Below the pieces are notes generated by a model. It was given only the letters and a program-made list of their open reading frames with translations. It searched no databases and was not told the origin of the DNA. This document shows positions 45,783 to 54,596 of a stretch of DNA of 64,000 nt, piece by piece (position 1 is the first letter of the stretch; the number at the start of each line of letters is the position of its first letter). A program made the position numbers and the translations under genes. The stretch comes from Micromonospora sp. WMMD1082. Its GTDB lineage: Bacteria; Actinomycetota; Actinomycetes; Mycobacteriales; Micromonosporaceae. The DNA lies in assembly GCF_029626175.1 (NCBI RefSeq), contig NZ_JARUBM010000002.1, positions 1 through 64,000 on the forward strand. The letters run 5' to 3'.

Positions 45783-47102
45783 GTGACCGACGAACCACCC
45801 CTGCGCCGTCGGGCCGCCGCAAGCCGTACGGGAAACGACACGCACCACCCGCGGTCGGCGCGGCCGGAGCCGTCGGACGCGGGGACCGAGCCCACCAGCG
45901 GCGAGTCCGTGCCGCTGACCGCGCCCCGTGAGGGCACCCCCGAGCCGGTGGCCGCCCCGGAGCAGTTCGCCGAGGTGGTGGCCCGGTTCGCGGCCGGTGC
46001 GGGGCCGGTGGCCCTGGACGCCGAACGCGCTTCCGGCTACCGCTACAGCCAGCGGGCCTACCTCGTACAGCTGCGCCGCGCCGGCGCCGGCACCGCGCTG
46101 ATCGATCCCTTGCCGCTGCCCGACATGAGCGCCCTCGACGCCGTGATCGCCGAGGCGGAGTGGGTGCTGCACGCGGCCAACCAGGATCTGCCCTGCCTCG
46201 CCGAGCTCGGGCTGCGCCCGCGCCGGCTGTTCGACACCGAGTTGGCCGCCCGGCTGGCCGGCTTCGAACGGGTGGGACTGGCCGCGCTCACCGAGCAGCT
46301 GCTCGGCTTCAGCCTGGAGAAGCACCACTCGGCGGCGGACTGGTCGAGCCGGCCGTTGCCGGAATCCTGGCTGACCTACGCCGCGCTGGACGTGGAGTTG
46401 CTGACCGACCTGCGCGACGCGCTCGCCGAGGAGCTGACCCGGCAGGGCAAGTCCGAGTGGGCGGCGGAGGAGTTCGCCGCGCTGGTGCGTACCGGCGCCC
46501 GGCCGCCCCGGGTGCGGGCCGAGCCGTGGCGGCGGACCTCCGGCATCCACCGGGTACGCGGGGCGCGGGCGCAGGCCCGGGTCCGGTCCCTGTGGTACGC
46601 GCGTGACCAGATCGCCGCCCGCCGGGACACGGCGCCGGGCCGGGTGCTGCCCGACTCGGCCATCGTCGCGGCGGCCGAGCTGGATCCGAAAGACGAGAAG
46701 ACGCTGCTCACCCTGCCCGGCTTCGGTGGTCGTTCGGTGCGGCGGCTGGCCCGCACCTGGCTGACGGCGCTGGACGACGCGCGGCAGTTGCCGGACGACG
46801 CGTTGCCGGCGACGCCGACGGTGGAGGGCCCGCCGCCGCCGCACCGCTGGGCCGAGCGGGACCCGGCCGCCGCCGCCCGCCTGGCCCGCTGCCGCGAGGT
46901 GGTGTTGCGGGTGGCCGGCGAGCACCACCTGCCCCCGGAGAACCTCATCTCCCCCGACACCATCCGCCGCGTCGCCTGGCAACCCCCCGAGGAGATCACC
47001 GAGACCACCGTCGCCGACGCCCTCCGCGCCCACCACGCCCGCGAATGGCAGCTCACCCTCCTCCTCCCCCACCTCCCCACCGCCCTAACCCCCACCCCCT
47101 AA
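45783..47102 (+). CDS. rnd: Ribonuclease D (DEDDy exonuclease with HRDC domain)
   Basis: 439 residues. 3'-5' exoribonuclease for tRNA and other RNA maturation. DEDDy residues: VALDAERA (Asp79, Glu81), HAANQDLPCL (Asp135) and YAALDVELL (Tyr199, Asp203). An HRDC domain follows at about 260-345, and a further C-terminal helical domain. A disordered, charged N-terminal 50 residues precede the nuclease. GTG 45783 is chosen by the -10 box six bases upstream. Confidence 0.95.
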   Translation: MTDEPPLRRRAAASRTGNDTHHPRSARPEPSDAGTEPTSGESVPLTAPREGTPEPVAAPEQFAEVVARFAAGAGPVALDAERASGYRYSQRAYLVQLRRAGAGTALIDPLPLPDMSALDAVIAEAEWVLHAANQDLPCLAELGLRPRRLFDTELAARLAGFERVGLAALTEQLLGFSLEKHHSAADWSSRPLPESWLTYAALDVELLTDLRDALAEELTRQGKSEWAAEEFAALVRTGARPPRVRAEPWRRTSGIHRVRGARAQARVRSLWYARDQIAARRDTAPGRVLPDSAIVAAAELDPKDEKTLLTLPGFGGRSVRRLARTWLTALDDARQLPDDALPATPTVEGPPPPHRWAERDPAAAARLARCREVVLRVAGEHHLPPENLISPDTIRRVAWQPPEEITETTVADALRAHHAREWQLTLLLPHLPTALTPTP

Positions 47103-47129
47103 CCCCGACCCACCCCACCCCTCACCCGG

Positions 47130-47190
47130 TTGATCATGAAGTTAGCGGGTGTTTTAGAGATCAAACCGCCCGCTAACTTCATGATCAACG
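47130..47190. repeat. Perfect 21-bp inverted repeat, likely dispersed palindromic element
   Basis: Arm 47130-47150 (starting GTTGATCATGAAG, ending TAGCGGG) and its exact reverse complement at 47170-47190, with a 19-base AT-rich loop (tgttttagagatcaaaccg). It is much more AT-rich than its surroundings. Lies after rnd and before fadA and could also stop transcription of rnd. Elements of this look recur in Micromonospora genomes as far as I recall. Confidence 0.8.
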
Positions 47191-47325
47191 GGAGAAACCC
47201 CGGGGGGCGGGGGCGGGTGGGTGTGGGGTGGGCCACAGCGGGGGGTGGGGGCGGGGGTTATTACTGGCGAGTAGCATTTGGGGACGCCTGTGCCGGCGGC
47301 CTTTGTGGTCGAGAAGGAGGGTCAA

Positions 47326-48546
47326 GTGCCCCGTGAAGTTCGGGATGTCGTCTTTGTCGATGGCGTCCGCACCCCGTTCGGTAAGGCGGGTGGCATGTAC
47401 GCCAACACCCGCGCCGACGACCTGGTGATCCGCTGCATCCGCGAACTGCTGCGCCGCAACCCCCAGCTGCCGCCGGAACGGGTCGAGGAGGTCGCGATCG
47501 CCGCCACCACCCAGATCGGCGACCAGGGCCTGACCATCGGCCGGACCGCCGCCCTGCTGGCGGGGCTGCCCAAGACCGTTCCCGGCTTCGCCATCGACCG
47601 GATGTGCGCCGGGGCGATGACCGCCGTGACCACCGTCGCCAGCGGCATCGCGGTGGGCGCCTACGACGTGGCGATCGCCGGCGGTGTCGAGCACATGGGC
47701 CGCCACCCGATGGGCGAGGGCGTCGACCCGAACCCGCGCATCGTCGCCGAGAAGCTGGTCGACCCGTCCGCGCTGGTCATGGGCTCCACCGCGGAGAACC
47801 TGCACGACCGGGTTCCGCACATCACCAAGCAGCGCACCGACGCGTTCGCGCTGGCCTCGCAGCAGAAGACCGCGAAGGCGTACGCCAACGGCAAGCTCCA
47901 GGGCGACCTGGTGCCGGTGGCGATCCGCGACCCCGAGACCGGCTGGGGCCTGGCAGGAGTGGACGAGGCCCCCCGGGACACCTCGCTGGAGAAGCTCGCC
48001 ACCCTCAAGACCCCGTTCCGCCCGCACGGCAGGGTCACCGCGGGCAACGCGGCCGGCCTGAACGACGGCGCCACCGCCAGCCTGCTGGCCGACGAGGCCA
48101 CCGCCCGCGAGCTGGGCCTGCCGATCGCGATGCGGCTGGTGTCGTACGGCTTCGTCGGCGTCGAGCCCGAGGTGATGGGCGTCGGCCCGATCCCGTCGAC
48201 CGAGAAGGCGCTGCGCATCGCGGGCCTGACCATCGACGACATCGGGCTGTTCGAGCTGAACGAGGCGTTCGCCGTGCAGGTGCTCGCCTTCCTCGACCAC
48301 TTCGGCATCGCCGACGACGACCCGCGGGTCAACCCGTGGGGCGGCGCCATCGCGATCGGCCACCCGCTCGCCTCCTCCGGCGTACGGCTGATGACCCAGC
48401 TCGCCCGGCAGTTCGCCGAACACCCCGAGGTCCGCTACGGCCTCACCGCCATGTGCATCGGCATCGGCATGGGCGGCACGGTCATCTGGGAGAACCCACA
48501 CTGGACGGAGTCCAGCCAGCCGGCTCAGCGGGAGGGAGACAAGTGA
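47326..48546 (+). CDS. fadA: Acetyl-CoA acyltransferase (thiolase)
   Basis: 406 residues from GTG 47326 with GGAGGG upstream. Last step of beta-oxidation. Catalytic Cys94 in AIDRMCAGAMTA; NEAFAVQ; the His in GGAIAIGHPLASSG; and the second Cys in TAMCIGIGMGGT. Coupled to fadB by GTGA overlap, as for the two subunits of a trifunctional complex. Confidence 0.95.
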   Translation: MPREVRDVVFVDGVRTPFGKAGGMYANTRADDLVIRCIRELLRRNPQLPPERVEEVAIAATTQIGDQGLTIGRTAALLAGLPKTVPGFAIDRMCAGAMTAVTTVASGIAVGAYDVAIAGGVEHMGRHPMGEGVDPNPRIVAEKLVDPSALVMGSTAENLHDRVPHITKQRTDAFALASQQKTAKAYANGKLQGDLVPVAIRDPETGWGLAGVDEAPRDTSLEKLATLKTPFRPHGRVTAGNAAGLNDGATASLLADEATARELGLPIAMRLVSYGFVGVEPEVMGVGPIPSTEKALRIAGLTIDDIGLFELNEAFAVQVLAFLDHFGIADDDPRVNPWGGAIAIGHPLASSGVRLMTQLARQFAEHPEVRYGLTAMCIGIGMGGTVIWENPHWTESSQPAQREGDK

Positions 48547-50612
48547 GCGCGCTCGCGGCACCGAACGAGGTGGTCACGAAGGCGCTGCTGCGCCAGGTGA
48601 ACGTGCCGGGGCTGGACCGCCCGGCCGCCCTGATCACCCTGGACAACGGATTCGACCACACCAAGCCGAACACCTTCGGCCCGGCCGGCCTGACCAGCCT
48701 GGACGAGGCGATCAGCGCCGCCCTCGCGGCGGATCCGGCGTTCATCGCGGTCACCGGCAAGCCGTACATCTTCTGTGTCGGCGCGGACATCACCGGCCTG
48801 CCGCAGCTGGCCGACCGCGCGCAGGCGCTGGAGATCGGCCGGCTCGGCCACCGGGTCTTCGCCCGGCTGAAGGACAGCGAGGTCCCCACCTTCGCCTTCG
48901 TCAACGGCGCGGCGATGGGCGGCGGCCTGGAACTGGCCCTGCACTGCCACTACCGGACGCTGTCGGCCGGCGCGGCGGCCCTGGCGCTGCCCGAGGTCTC
49001 CCTCGGTCTGGTCCCGGGCTGGGGCGGCACCCAGCTGCTGCCGAACCTGATCGGCATTCCGGCGGCGACCCAGGTGATCATCCAGAACCCGCTGATGCAG
49101 AACAAGATGCTCAAACCGAAGCAGGCCGCCGAGCTGGGCATCGCGGACGTGCTGCTGGAGCCGGCCGACTTCCTGGAGCGCTCCCTGGAGTGGGCCGCCG
49201 GCGTCGTCCGGGGCGAGGTCACCGTGACCCGCCCCGAGGTCGACAAGGACATGTGGGCGGGGGTGCTCTACTTCGCCCGGCAGACCCTGGACCAGCGGCT
49301 GCACGGGGCGGTACCGGCCGCGTACAAGGCGCTGGACCTGCTGGAGACGGCGAAGGACGCCGACTTCGCGGCCGGCACCGCCGCCGAGGACGAGGCCCTG
49401 GCCGACCTGGTCTTCTCCGAGGAACTGCGCAGCGGCCTGTACGCCTTCGACCTGGTGCAGCGGCGGGCCAAGCGGCCGGCCGGCGCACCGGACAAGGGCC
49501 TGGCCCGGCCGGTGACCAAGGTGGGCATCGTCGGCGCCGGCCTGATGGCCAGCCAGCTCGCGCTGCTCTTCGCCCGCCGCCTCCAGGTGCCGGTCGTGCT
49601 GACCGACCTGGACCAGGCCCGGGTGGACTCCGGTGTCGGCTACGTGCACGCCCAGATCGAGAAGGCCGTCAGCAAGGGCCGGATGGACAAGGGCACGGCC
49701 GCGAAGCTGTACGGCCTGGTCAGCGGCTCGGTCGACACGTCCGTCTTCGCGGATGCCGACTTCGTGATCGAGGCGGTCTTCGAGGACCTCACCGTCAAGA
49801 AGCAGGTCTGGGCGGAGCTGGAGAAGATCGTCAAGCCGGAGGCGGTGCTGGCGACGAACACCTCGTCGCTGTCGATCACGGCGATGGCGGCGGAGCTGGC
49901 GCACCCGGAGCGGGTGGTCGGCTTCCACTTCTTCAACCCGGTCGCGGTGCTGCCACTGCTGGAGATCGTCCGCGGCGAGCGGACCGACGACGCCACGCTG
50001 GCCACCGCCTTCGCGGTCGGCAAGCAGCTCAAGAAGTCGTCGGTGCTGGTGAAGGACGCGCCGGCGTTCGTGGTCAACCGGCTGCTCACCCGGTTTCTCG
50101 GCACGGTCTTCGCCGCCGTCGACGCCGGCACCCCGCTCGAGGTCGCCAACCGCGCGCTGGACCCGCTGGGTCTGCCGATGCGCCCGCTCGCGCTGCTCCA
50201 GCTGGTCGGCCCGGCGGTCGCGTACCACGTCGGCGGCACCCTGCACGCCGCGTTCCCGGACCGCTACGGCGTCAGCGAGAACCTCAAGCGGATCGCCGAC
50301 TCCGGTCAGCCGATCGTGGTGGACGACGAGATCAACGCCGAGGCGGCGAAGCTGCTGGTCGTCGGCGACCAACCGCTCACCGAGGAGGAGGTACGCCGCA
50401 ACGCGCTCGACGCGTTGGCCCAGGAGATCCGGCTGATGCTGGACGAGGGCGTCGTCGCCGAGGCGCAGGACATCGACCTGTGCATGATCCTCGGCGCCGG
50501 CTGGCCCTTCCACCTGGGCGGCGTGACGCCGTACCTGGACCGGACCGGCACCAGCGAGCGGGTCACCGGCCAGCGGTTCCTGCCCCGTGGAGTGGCCAGT
50601 TTGGCCGGCTGA
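48543..50612 (+). CDS. fadB: Fatty-acid oxidation multifunctional protein (enoyl-CoA hydratase / 3-hydroxyacyl-CoA dehydrogenase)
   Basis: 689 residues. N-terminal crotonase domain (about 1-190; GKPYIFCVGADITGLPQL and AMGGGLELALHCHYR, oxyanion region). NAD-binding 3-hydroxyacyl-CoA dehydrogenase domain from about 320 (VGIVGAGLMASQLALLFARR), catalytic His in VVGFHFFNPVAVLPLLEIV, then the C-terminal dehydrogenase domains. Forms the alpha subunit with FadA. Confidence 0.95.
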   Translation: MSALAAPNEVVTKALLRQVNVPGLDRPAALITLDNGFDHTKPNTFGPAGLTSLDEAISAALAADPAFIAVTGKPYIFCVGADITGLPQLADRAQALEIGRLGHRVFARLKDSEVPTFAFVNGAAMGGGLELALHCHYRTLSAGAAALALPEVSLGLVPGWGGTQLLPNLIGIPAATQVIIQNPLMQNKMLKPKQAAELGIADVLLEPADFLERSLEWAAGVVRGEVTVTRPEVDKDMWAGVLYFARQTLDQRLHGAVPAAYKALDLLETAKDADFAAGTAAEDEALADLVFSEELRSGLYAFDLVQRRAKRPAGAPDKGLARPVTKVGIVGAGLMASQLALLFARRLQVPVVLTDLDQARVDSGVGYVHAQIEKAVSKGRMDKGTAAKLYGLVSGSVDTSVFADADFVIEAVFEDLTVKKQVWAELEKIVKPEAVLATNTSSLSITAMAAELAHPERVVGFHFFNPVAVLPLLEIVRGERTDDATLATAFAVGKQLKKSSVLVKDAPAFVVNRLLTRFLGTVFAAVDAGTPLEVANRALDPLGLPMRPLALLQLVGPAVAYHVGGTLHAAFPDRYGVSENLKRIADSGQPIVVDDEINAEAAKLLVVGDQPLTEEEVRRNALDALAQEIRLMLDEGVVAEAQDIDLCMILGAGWPFHLGGVTPYLDRTGTSERVTGQRFLPRGVASLAG

Positions 50613-50634
50613 GCAGGCGCGCAACGAGCAGGAT

Positions 50635-50666
50635 CGCGGTGGTCACCCGGCCGGGTGACCACCGCG
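50635..50666. terminator. Terminator after fadAB
   Basis: Perfect 32-base palindrome (arms CGCGGTGGTCACCCGG and its complement, no loop between the arms). It sits between the stops of fadB and the convergent VOC gene, so it may serve both. Confidence 0.8.
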
Positions 50667-50684
50667 AACTCCTCTCCGGAGCGG

Positions 50685-51080
50685 TCAGGTGCCGGTGGTG
50701 GCGCGCTCCGCCGTGCCACGTTCCACGCAGAACTCGTTGCCCTCCGGATCGGCGAGGACGGCCCATCCGGTGCCGTCCGGTTTGCGGTGATCGGCGACCA
50801 ACGACGCGCCCAGGCCGAGCAACCGCTCGACCTCCTCGTCGCGGGTACGGTCGGTCGGCTGCATGTCCAGGTGCAACCGGTTCTTCGTCACCGTGCCCGC
50901 TGGCACCCGCTGAAAGAGCATGCCGCCCTCGACGATGTCCGCGCCCGACAACAGGGCGCACTCCTCATCACCGGGCTTGCCATCCGGGTCGTGCCGCAAC
51001 CCGGTGACCTCGGACCAGAAACTCGCCAGTGTGAACGGATCCGCGCAGTAGAAATCGATCCAGCGCACTCTCGACACCAT
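50685..51080 (-). CDS. VOC-superfamily (glyoxalase/bleomycin-resistance-like) protein
   Basis: 131 residues with two beta-alpha-beta-beta-beta units: VRWIDFYCADPFTLASFWSEVTG and LHLDMQPTDR...ADPEGNEFCVERG. His and Glu at the usual metal-binding positions (LHLD, EFCVE) are kept. Substrate unknown; related small proteins include resistance and dioxygenase-like enzymes. Single gene. Confidence 0.88.
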   Translation of the reverse strand: MVSRVRWIDFYCADPFTLASFWSEVTGLRHDPDGKPGDEECALLSGADIVEGGMLFQRVPAGTVTKNRLHLDMQPTDRTRDEEVERLLGLGASLVADHRKPDGTGWAVLADPEGNEFCVERGTAERATTGT

Positions 51081-51209
51081 GGTTCTTACCTCTCACAAAC
51101 GATCAAGTAGATATCCGACGGCAGGAAACCCGATGGGTCGTACGCGGCCCACCCGCACGACCGCCGACGACGCGGTGGGCGGCGGTCTGTTCCGACATCG
51201 TGAGGTGGC

Positions 51210-52427
51210 TCACCGGCCCAGGTCCGGCGCGGACGCGTCGGCCGCCGGCAGGTTCACGGTCACCTCCAGGCCGCCGCCGGGCTGTGCCACGGCGGCGACG
51301 GTGCCGCCGTGCGCGTCGCAGACCGCCCGGACGATGGACAGGCCGAGACCCGACCCGCGCGCACCGGTCCGCTCCCGGCCACCCCGACGGAACGGCTCGA
51401 ACAGCCCCGGCACATCCGCCGGGTCCACCTCGAAGCCGGTGTTGCCCACCACCAGCCACGAGCGCTGCCCGTCCGAGCCGGTCCGCACCCAGAGCCGGCC
51501 GTGCAGGTGGTTGTAGCGGACCGCGTTCTCGATCAGGTTGCCGGCCAGCCGGTCCAGCAGCCCGGGATCGCCGACCACCGGCGCCGGCTCCAGTGACGTC
51601 TGCACGGCCAGCTTGATCCGCTCCACCTCCCGGCGTACGGCGGAGAGCGCGTTGACCGTGCCGGCGGCCAGGTCGCACTCGGTGCGCCGGCCCAGGCGGC
51701 GACCCGTCTGCGCCTCGCTGCGCGCCAGCACCAGCAGCGCGTCGACCAGACCGTTGGCGCGTTCGGAGGCGTCGCGCACCACGGTCGCCATCCGCTGGTA
51801 GTCGGCCGTGCCCGCCTCGTCGTCGCTGAGCGTCACGTCGATCTCGGTACGCATCACGGCCAGCGGCGTCCGCAACTCGTGCGAGGCGTTGGCGACGAAC
51901 CGCTTCTGCGCGTCGAAGGCCGCGGCGATCCGGTCCAGCATGGCGTCGAAGGTGTCGGCCAGTTCGGCCACCTCGTCGTCCGCCCCGGAGTAGCCGATCC
52001 GCTGGTGCAGGGTGGTCTCGCCGAGCCGGCGCGCGGTCGCGGTGACCTGGTGCAGTGGGCGCAGCGCCCGCCCGGCGACCGCGTACGCCCCGACGACGCC
52101 GACCGCGCCGATCGCCAGCAGCGCGGCCAGTCCCTTGGCCAGCAGCTCCCCGGAGGCCGAGTCGACCAGCTGTCGCTGCCAGGTGGCCGCGTCCAGCGAG
52201 CGCCCGTCGGCGAGCACCACGGTGGTGCCGGGCAGCAGTTCGTCGGTGGGCCGCAGCGCGTCGCGGACCAGCAGCCAGGCCAGCAGCACCAGGATCGCGC
52301 CCGCACCCACCAGCAGGACGCCGTTGAGCAGGGTCAGCCGCAGCCGCAGGGTGGGCCGGAGCCGGAGGTTGGGCCGGGGCCTCGGGCGTAGTCGCAGGGT
52401 GGGCGGCAGCCACGGCGGGCGGGTCAC
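51210..52427 (-). CDS. Sensor histidine kinase
   Basis: 405 residues. A proline/arginine/leucine repeat (TLRLRPRPRPNLRLRPTLRLR, residues 10-30) precedes the first membrane helix (about 33-54). A short extracytoplasmic loop and second helix (98-118) follow, then HAMP (about 115-170), the phospho-acceptor His183 in ANASHELRTPL, and the ATP-binding N (NLIENAVRYN) and G boxes (GSGLGLSIVRAV). The signal is unknown. Start overlaps the stop of the upstream response regulator gene. Confidence 0.92.
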   Translation of the reverse strand: MTRPPWLPPTLRLRPRPRPNLRLRPTLRLRLTLLNGVLLVGAGAILVLLAWLLVRDALRPTDELLPGTTVVLADGRSLDAATWQRQLVDSASGELLAKGLAALLAIGAVGVVGAYAVAGRALRPLHQVTATARRLGETTLHQRIGYSGADDEVAELADTFDAMLDRIAAAFDAQKRFVANASHELRTPLAVMRTEIDVTLSDDEAGTADYQRMATVVRDASERANGLVDALLVLARSEAQTGRRLGRRTECDLAAGTVNALSAVRREVERIKLAVQTSLEPAPVVGDPGLLDRLAGNLIENAVRYNHLHGRLWVRTGSDGQRSWLVVGNTGFEVDPADVPGLFEPFRRGGRERTGARGSGLGLSIVRAVCDAHGGTVAAVAQPGGGLEVTVNLPAADASAPDLGR

Positions 52428-53092
52428 GCCGGCGCCCCGGCGGTGCGGTAGCCGGCCCCGACCACCGTCTCGATCAGCGGAGGGTCGCCGAGCTTGCGGC
52501 GCAGGGTCATCACCGTGACCCGGACGATGGTGGTGAACGGGTCGGTGTTGGCGTCCCAGACCCGTTCCAGCAGTTCCTCGCTGGATACCACCGCACCGCG
52601 CGCCTTGAGCAGCTCGCAGAGCACGCCGAACTCCTTGTTGGTCAGCTCCACCTGCTGCCCACCCCGGGTGGCCACCCGCCGCGCCGGGTCGACGACCAGG
52701 TCGGCGAGTTCCAGCACCGGCGGCGCCGCCGGGGTGGCCCGCCGGCCCAGCGCCTGCACCCGCGCCACCAGCTCGTCGAAGGCGAACGGCTTGGGCAGAT
52801 AGTCGTCGGCGCCGAGCTGCAACCCCTCGACCCGGTCGGCGACCGTGCCGCTGGCGGTCAGCATCAGCACCCGGGTCAGCGCGCCGGACGCGGCCAACTC
52901 CGCGCAGATCTGGTCACCGTGCATGCCCGGCAGGTCACGGTCGAGCACCACCACGTCGTACCGGGTGACGAAGGCCATCTCGTGGCCGCTGTCGCCGTCG
53001 TAGGCGACGTCCACCGCCATGCCGCGCTTGCGCAGCCCCCGCGCGATCGCGTCGGCGAGGTTGCGCTCGTCCTCGACCACCAGTATCCGCAT
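52424..53092 (-). CDS. OmpR-family response regulator
   Basis: 222 residues. Receiver domain with Asp51 (VVVLDRDLPG) and the DNA-binding winged helix from about 125 (ELADLVVDPARRVATRGGQQVELTNKEFGVLCELLKARG...). Paired with the kinase gene that overlaps it. The helix-loop LTNKEF and TIVRVTVMTLRRKLGDP are typical of this family. Confidence 0.95.
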   Translation of the reverse strand: MRILVVEDERNLADAIARGLRKRGMAVDVAYDGDSGHEMAFVTRYDVVVLDRDLPGMHGDQICAELAASGALTRVLMLTASGTVADRVEGLQLGADDYLPKPFAFDELVARVQALGRRATPAAPPVLELADLVVDPARRVATRGGQQVELTNKEFGVLCELLKARGAVVSSEELLERVWDANTDPFTTIVRVTVMTLRRKLGDPPLIETVVGAGYRTAGAPA

Positions 53093-53186
53093 GTCACGCC
53101 CCTTGTTCGCCGGCGACCATCCGCCAACCTAGCGTCGGCTGCCAAGCCGACCCGCCGCGCCGGCCCGGCCCGGCTGGTGACCGCGC

Positions 53187-54518
53187 TCAGTCCGGCAGTT
53201 GCCACACCCCGAAGCTGCCGTCCTGTCGGGGGCAGGCGATCAGGCCGAAGCGAGTGTGGCAGGCGCGGACGACGCCGGGCAGCACGTCGAGGCGTCGCGG
53301 CTGTGACTCGGCCGGGTCGAGCCGGGCCAGCACCACCCCCACGTCCGGGATCTGGCGAACCCCGAGAAGCCATGGCTCGTCCTCGTAGAAGGAGACCGCG
53401 TCCCAGCCGCCGTAGTCGGTCGCCACCGCCCCGGTCGCCGCATCGAGTGCGACCAGCGCCACGCCACGAGGACTGGCCCGCAGTTGCGCCAGTGCGCTGG
53501 TGGCCGCCACCCGCAGCACCTCGACATCCTCGGCGGTATGCCACCGTACCGCCCCGGTCGCCGGGTCGAGGGCGTACGCACCGTCACCGCTCGCCTGGAC
53601 GCAGAGAAACGCCCCACACTGGCTCACGTGGTCGGCCAGCGGCAGGGTGGTCTGCCAGCGCGGCACCAGCCCGTCGATGCTGTAGGCGTGGACGACCTGC
53701 GAGTTGCGGACCACCAGCACCAGGTCGCCGATGAGCGACGACCGCTGGTAGCCGTCCGGGTCGTCGTGGGACAGGGCGAGACGGTCCCGGACGCGCCCGG
53801 TGGTCGCGTCGCGCACCTCGACGTCACCGGCGTAGCTGGACAGCACGATGGCGTCGATCACCCCGTCGCGCCGGTGGTATGCCACCCAGCTCGGCGGCGA
53901 CATGGTCGACCACACTTCGCGGCCGTCGGCCAGCTCCACCGCGCGCAGCCTGATCGGTTCGTCGTACGAGAACGTCTCGAGCAGCACCCGGCCCGACGCG
54001 TCGGGGGTGCCGATCCCGGCGGTCCGCCAACGCTCCTGCCCGGTCCGCAGGTCCAGCAGCAGGGTCCGGCTGTCGCCGCCCGTACTCTCCGACAGCATCA
54101 TGGCGAGCAACACGCCGCCGTCGGCGACGGCCTCCACCCGGAGGAGCCGGACGCCGTGCGGGAGGGGAATCTTCCACAGTGGAGTCAGTTGTTGCGGCGC
54201 GACGGTGGCCCGGGTCGGCCGGCGGTAGGCGACGAACTCCTGCCTGCCGTCGGTCACCCCGCGCGCCGGGGTGGCGGTGAAGAGGTACTCCTCGGTGAAG
54301 AACAGATCCGACCCCAGGCCGGCCGGCACCGTCGCGTGCACCCGTGTTGCCGGCGGCGCGGCCCCGGTCAGCGCCACCAGCGCGGCCAGCGCCACCAGCC
54401 CCACCCGCCACCACCGGTTACCGTTACCGGCCGGGCGGCGTCGCCCGGCCGGGCGCTGGCGAGGCGGCGGCTCCGGCTCCGTCGGCCCGCTCAGCTCACC
54501 GAGGTCGATCACCGTCAC
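53187..54518 (-). CDS. Membrane-anchored beta-propeller (PQQ-like) protein
   Basis: 443 residues from GTG 54518 (GGGAGGA upstream). A basic head and one membrane anchor (about 37-56, RVGLVALAALVALTGAAPPA) place the rest outside. Repeated blades resemble PQQ enzymes: PLWKIPLP, LLLDLRTGQERWRTAGIG, RAVELADGREVWST, VEVRDATTGRVRDRLALS, YALDPATGAVRWHTAEDVE and ALDAATGAVATDYGG. No cofactor site is clear, so a binding or scaffolding role like BamB-type propellers is possible. Divergent from the adjacent membrane-protein gene. Confidence 0.82.
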   Translation of the reverse strand: MTVIDLGELSGPTEPEPPPRQRPAGRRRPAGNGNRWWRVGLVALAALVALTGAAPPATRVHATVPAGLGSDLFFTEEYLFTATPARGVTDGRQEFVAYRRPTRATVAPQQLTPLWKIPLPHGVRLLRVEAVADGGVLLAMMLSESTGGDSRTLLLDLRTGQERWRTAGIGTPDASGRVLLETFSYDEPIRLRAVELADGREVWSTMSPPSWVAYHRRDGVIDAIVLSSYAGDVEVRDATTGRVRDRLALSHDDPDGYQRSSLIGDLVLVVRNSQVVHAYSIDGLVPRWQTTLPLADHVSQCGAFLCVQASGDGAYALDPATGAVRWHTAEDVEVLRVAATSALAQLRASPRGVALVALDAATGAVATDYGGWDAVSFYEDEPWLLGVRQIPDVGVVLARLDPAESQPRRLDVLPGVVRACHTRFGLIACPRQDGSFGVWQLPD

Positions 54519-54582
54519 GCTCGTCCTCCCCGCCGCGCCCGACACGCGCCCGCAGGCCGTCGGGTGCCCCGGCGCCCGCCTG

Positions 54583-54588
54583 TACGAT
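54583..54588 (+). promoter_or_regulatory. -10 box TACGAT before the leaderless membrane-protein gene
   Basis: TACGAT is followed by eight bases and then GTG 54597. The divergent 78-base gap to the propeller gene holds the promoters for both. Confidence 0.45.
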
Positions 54589-54596
54589 GGCCCGTC

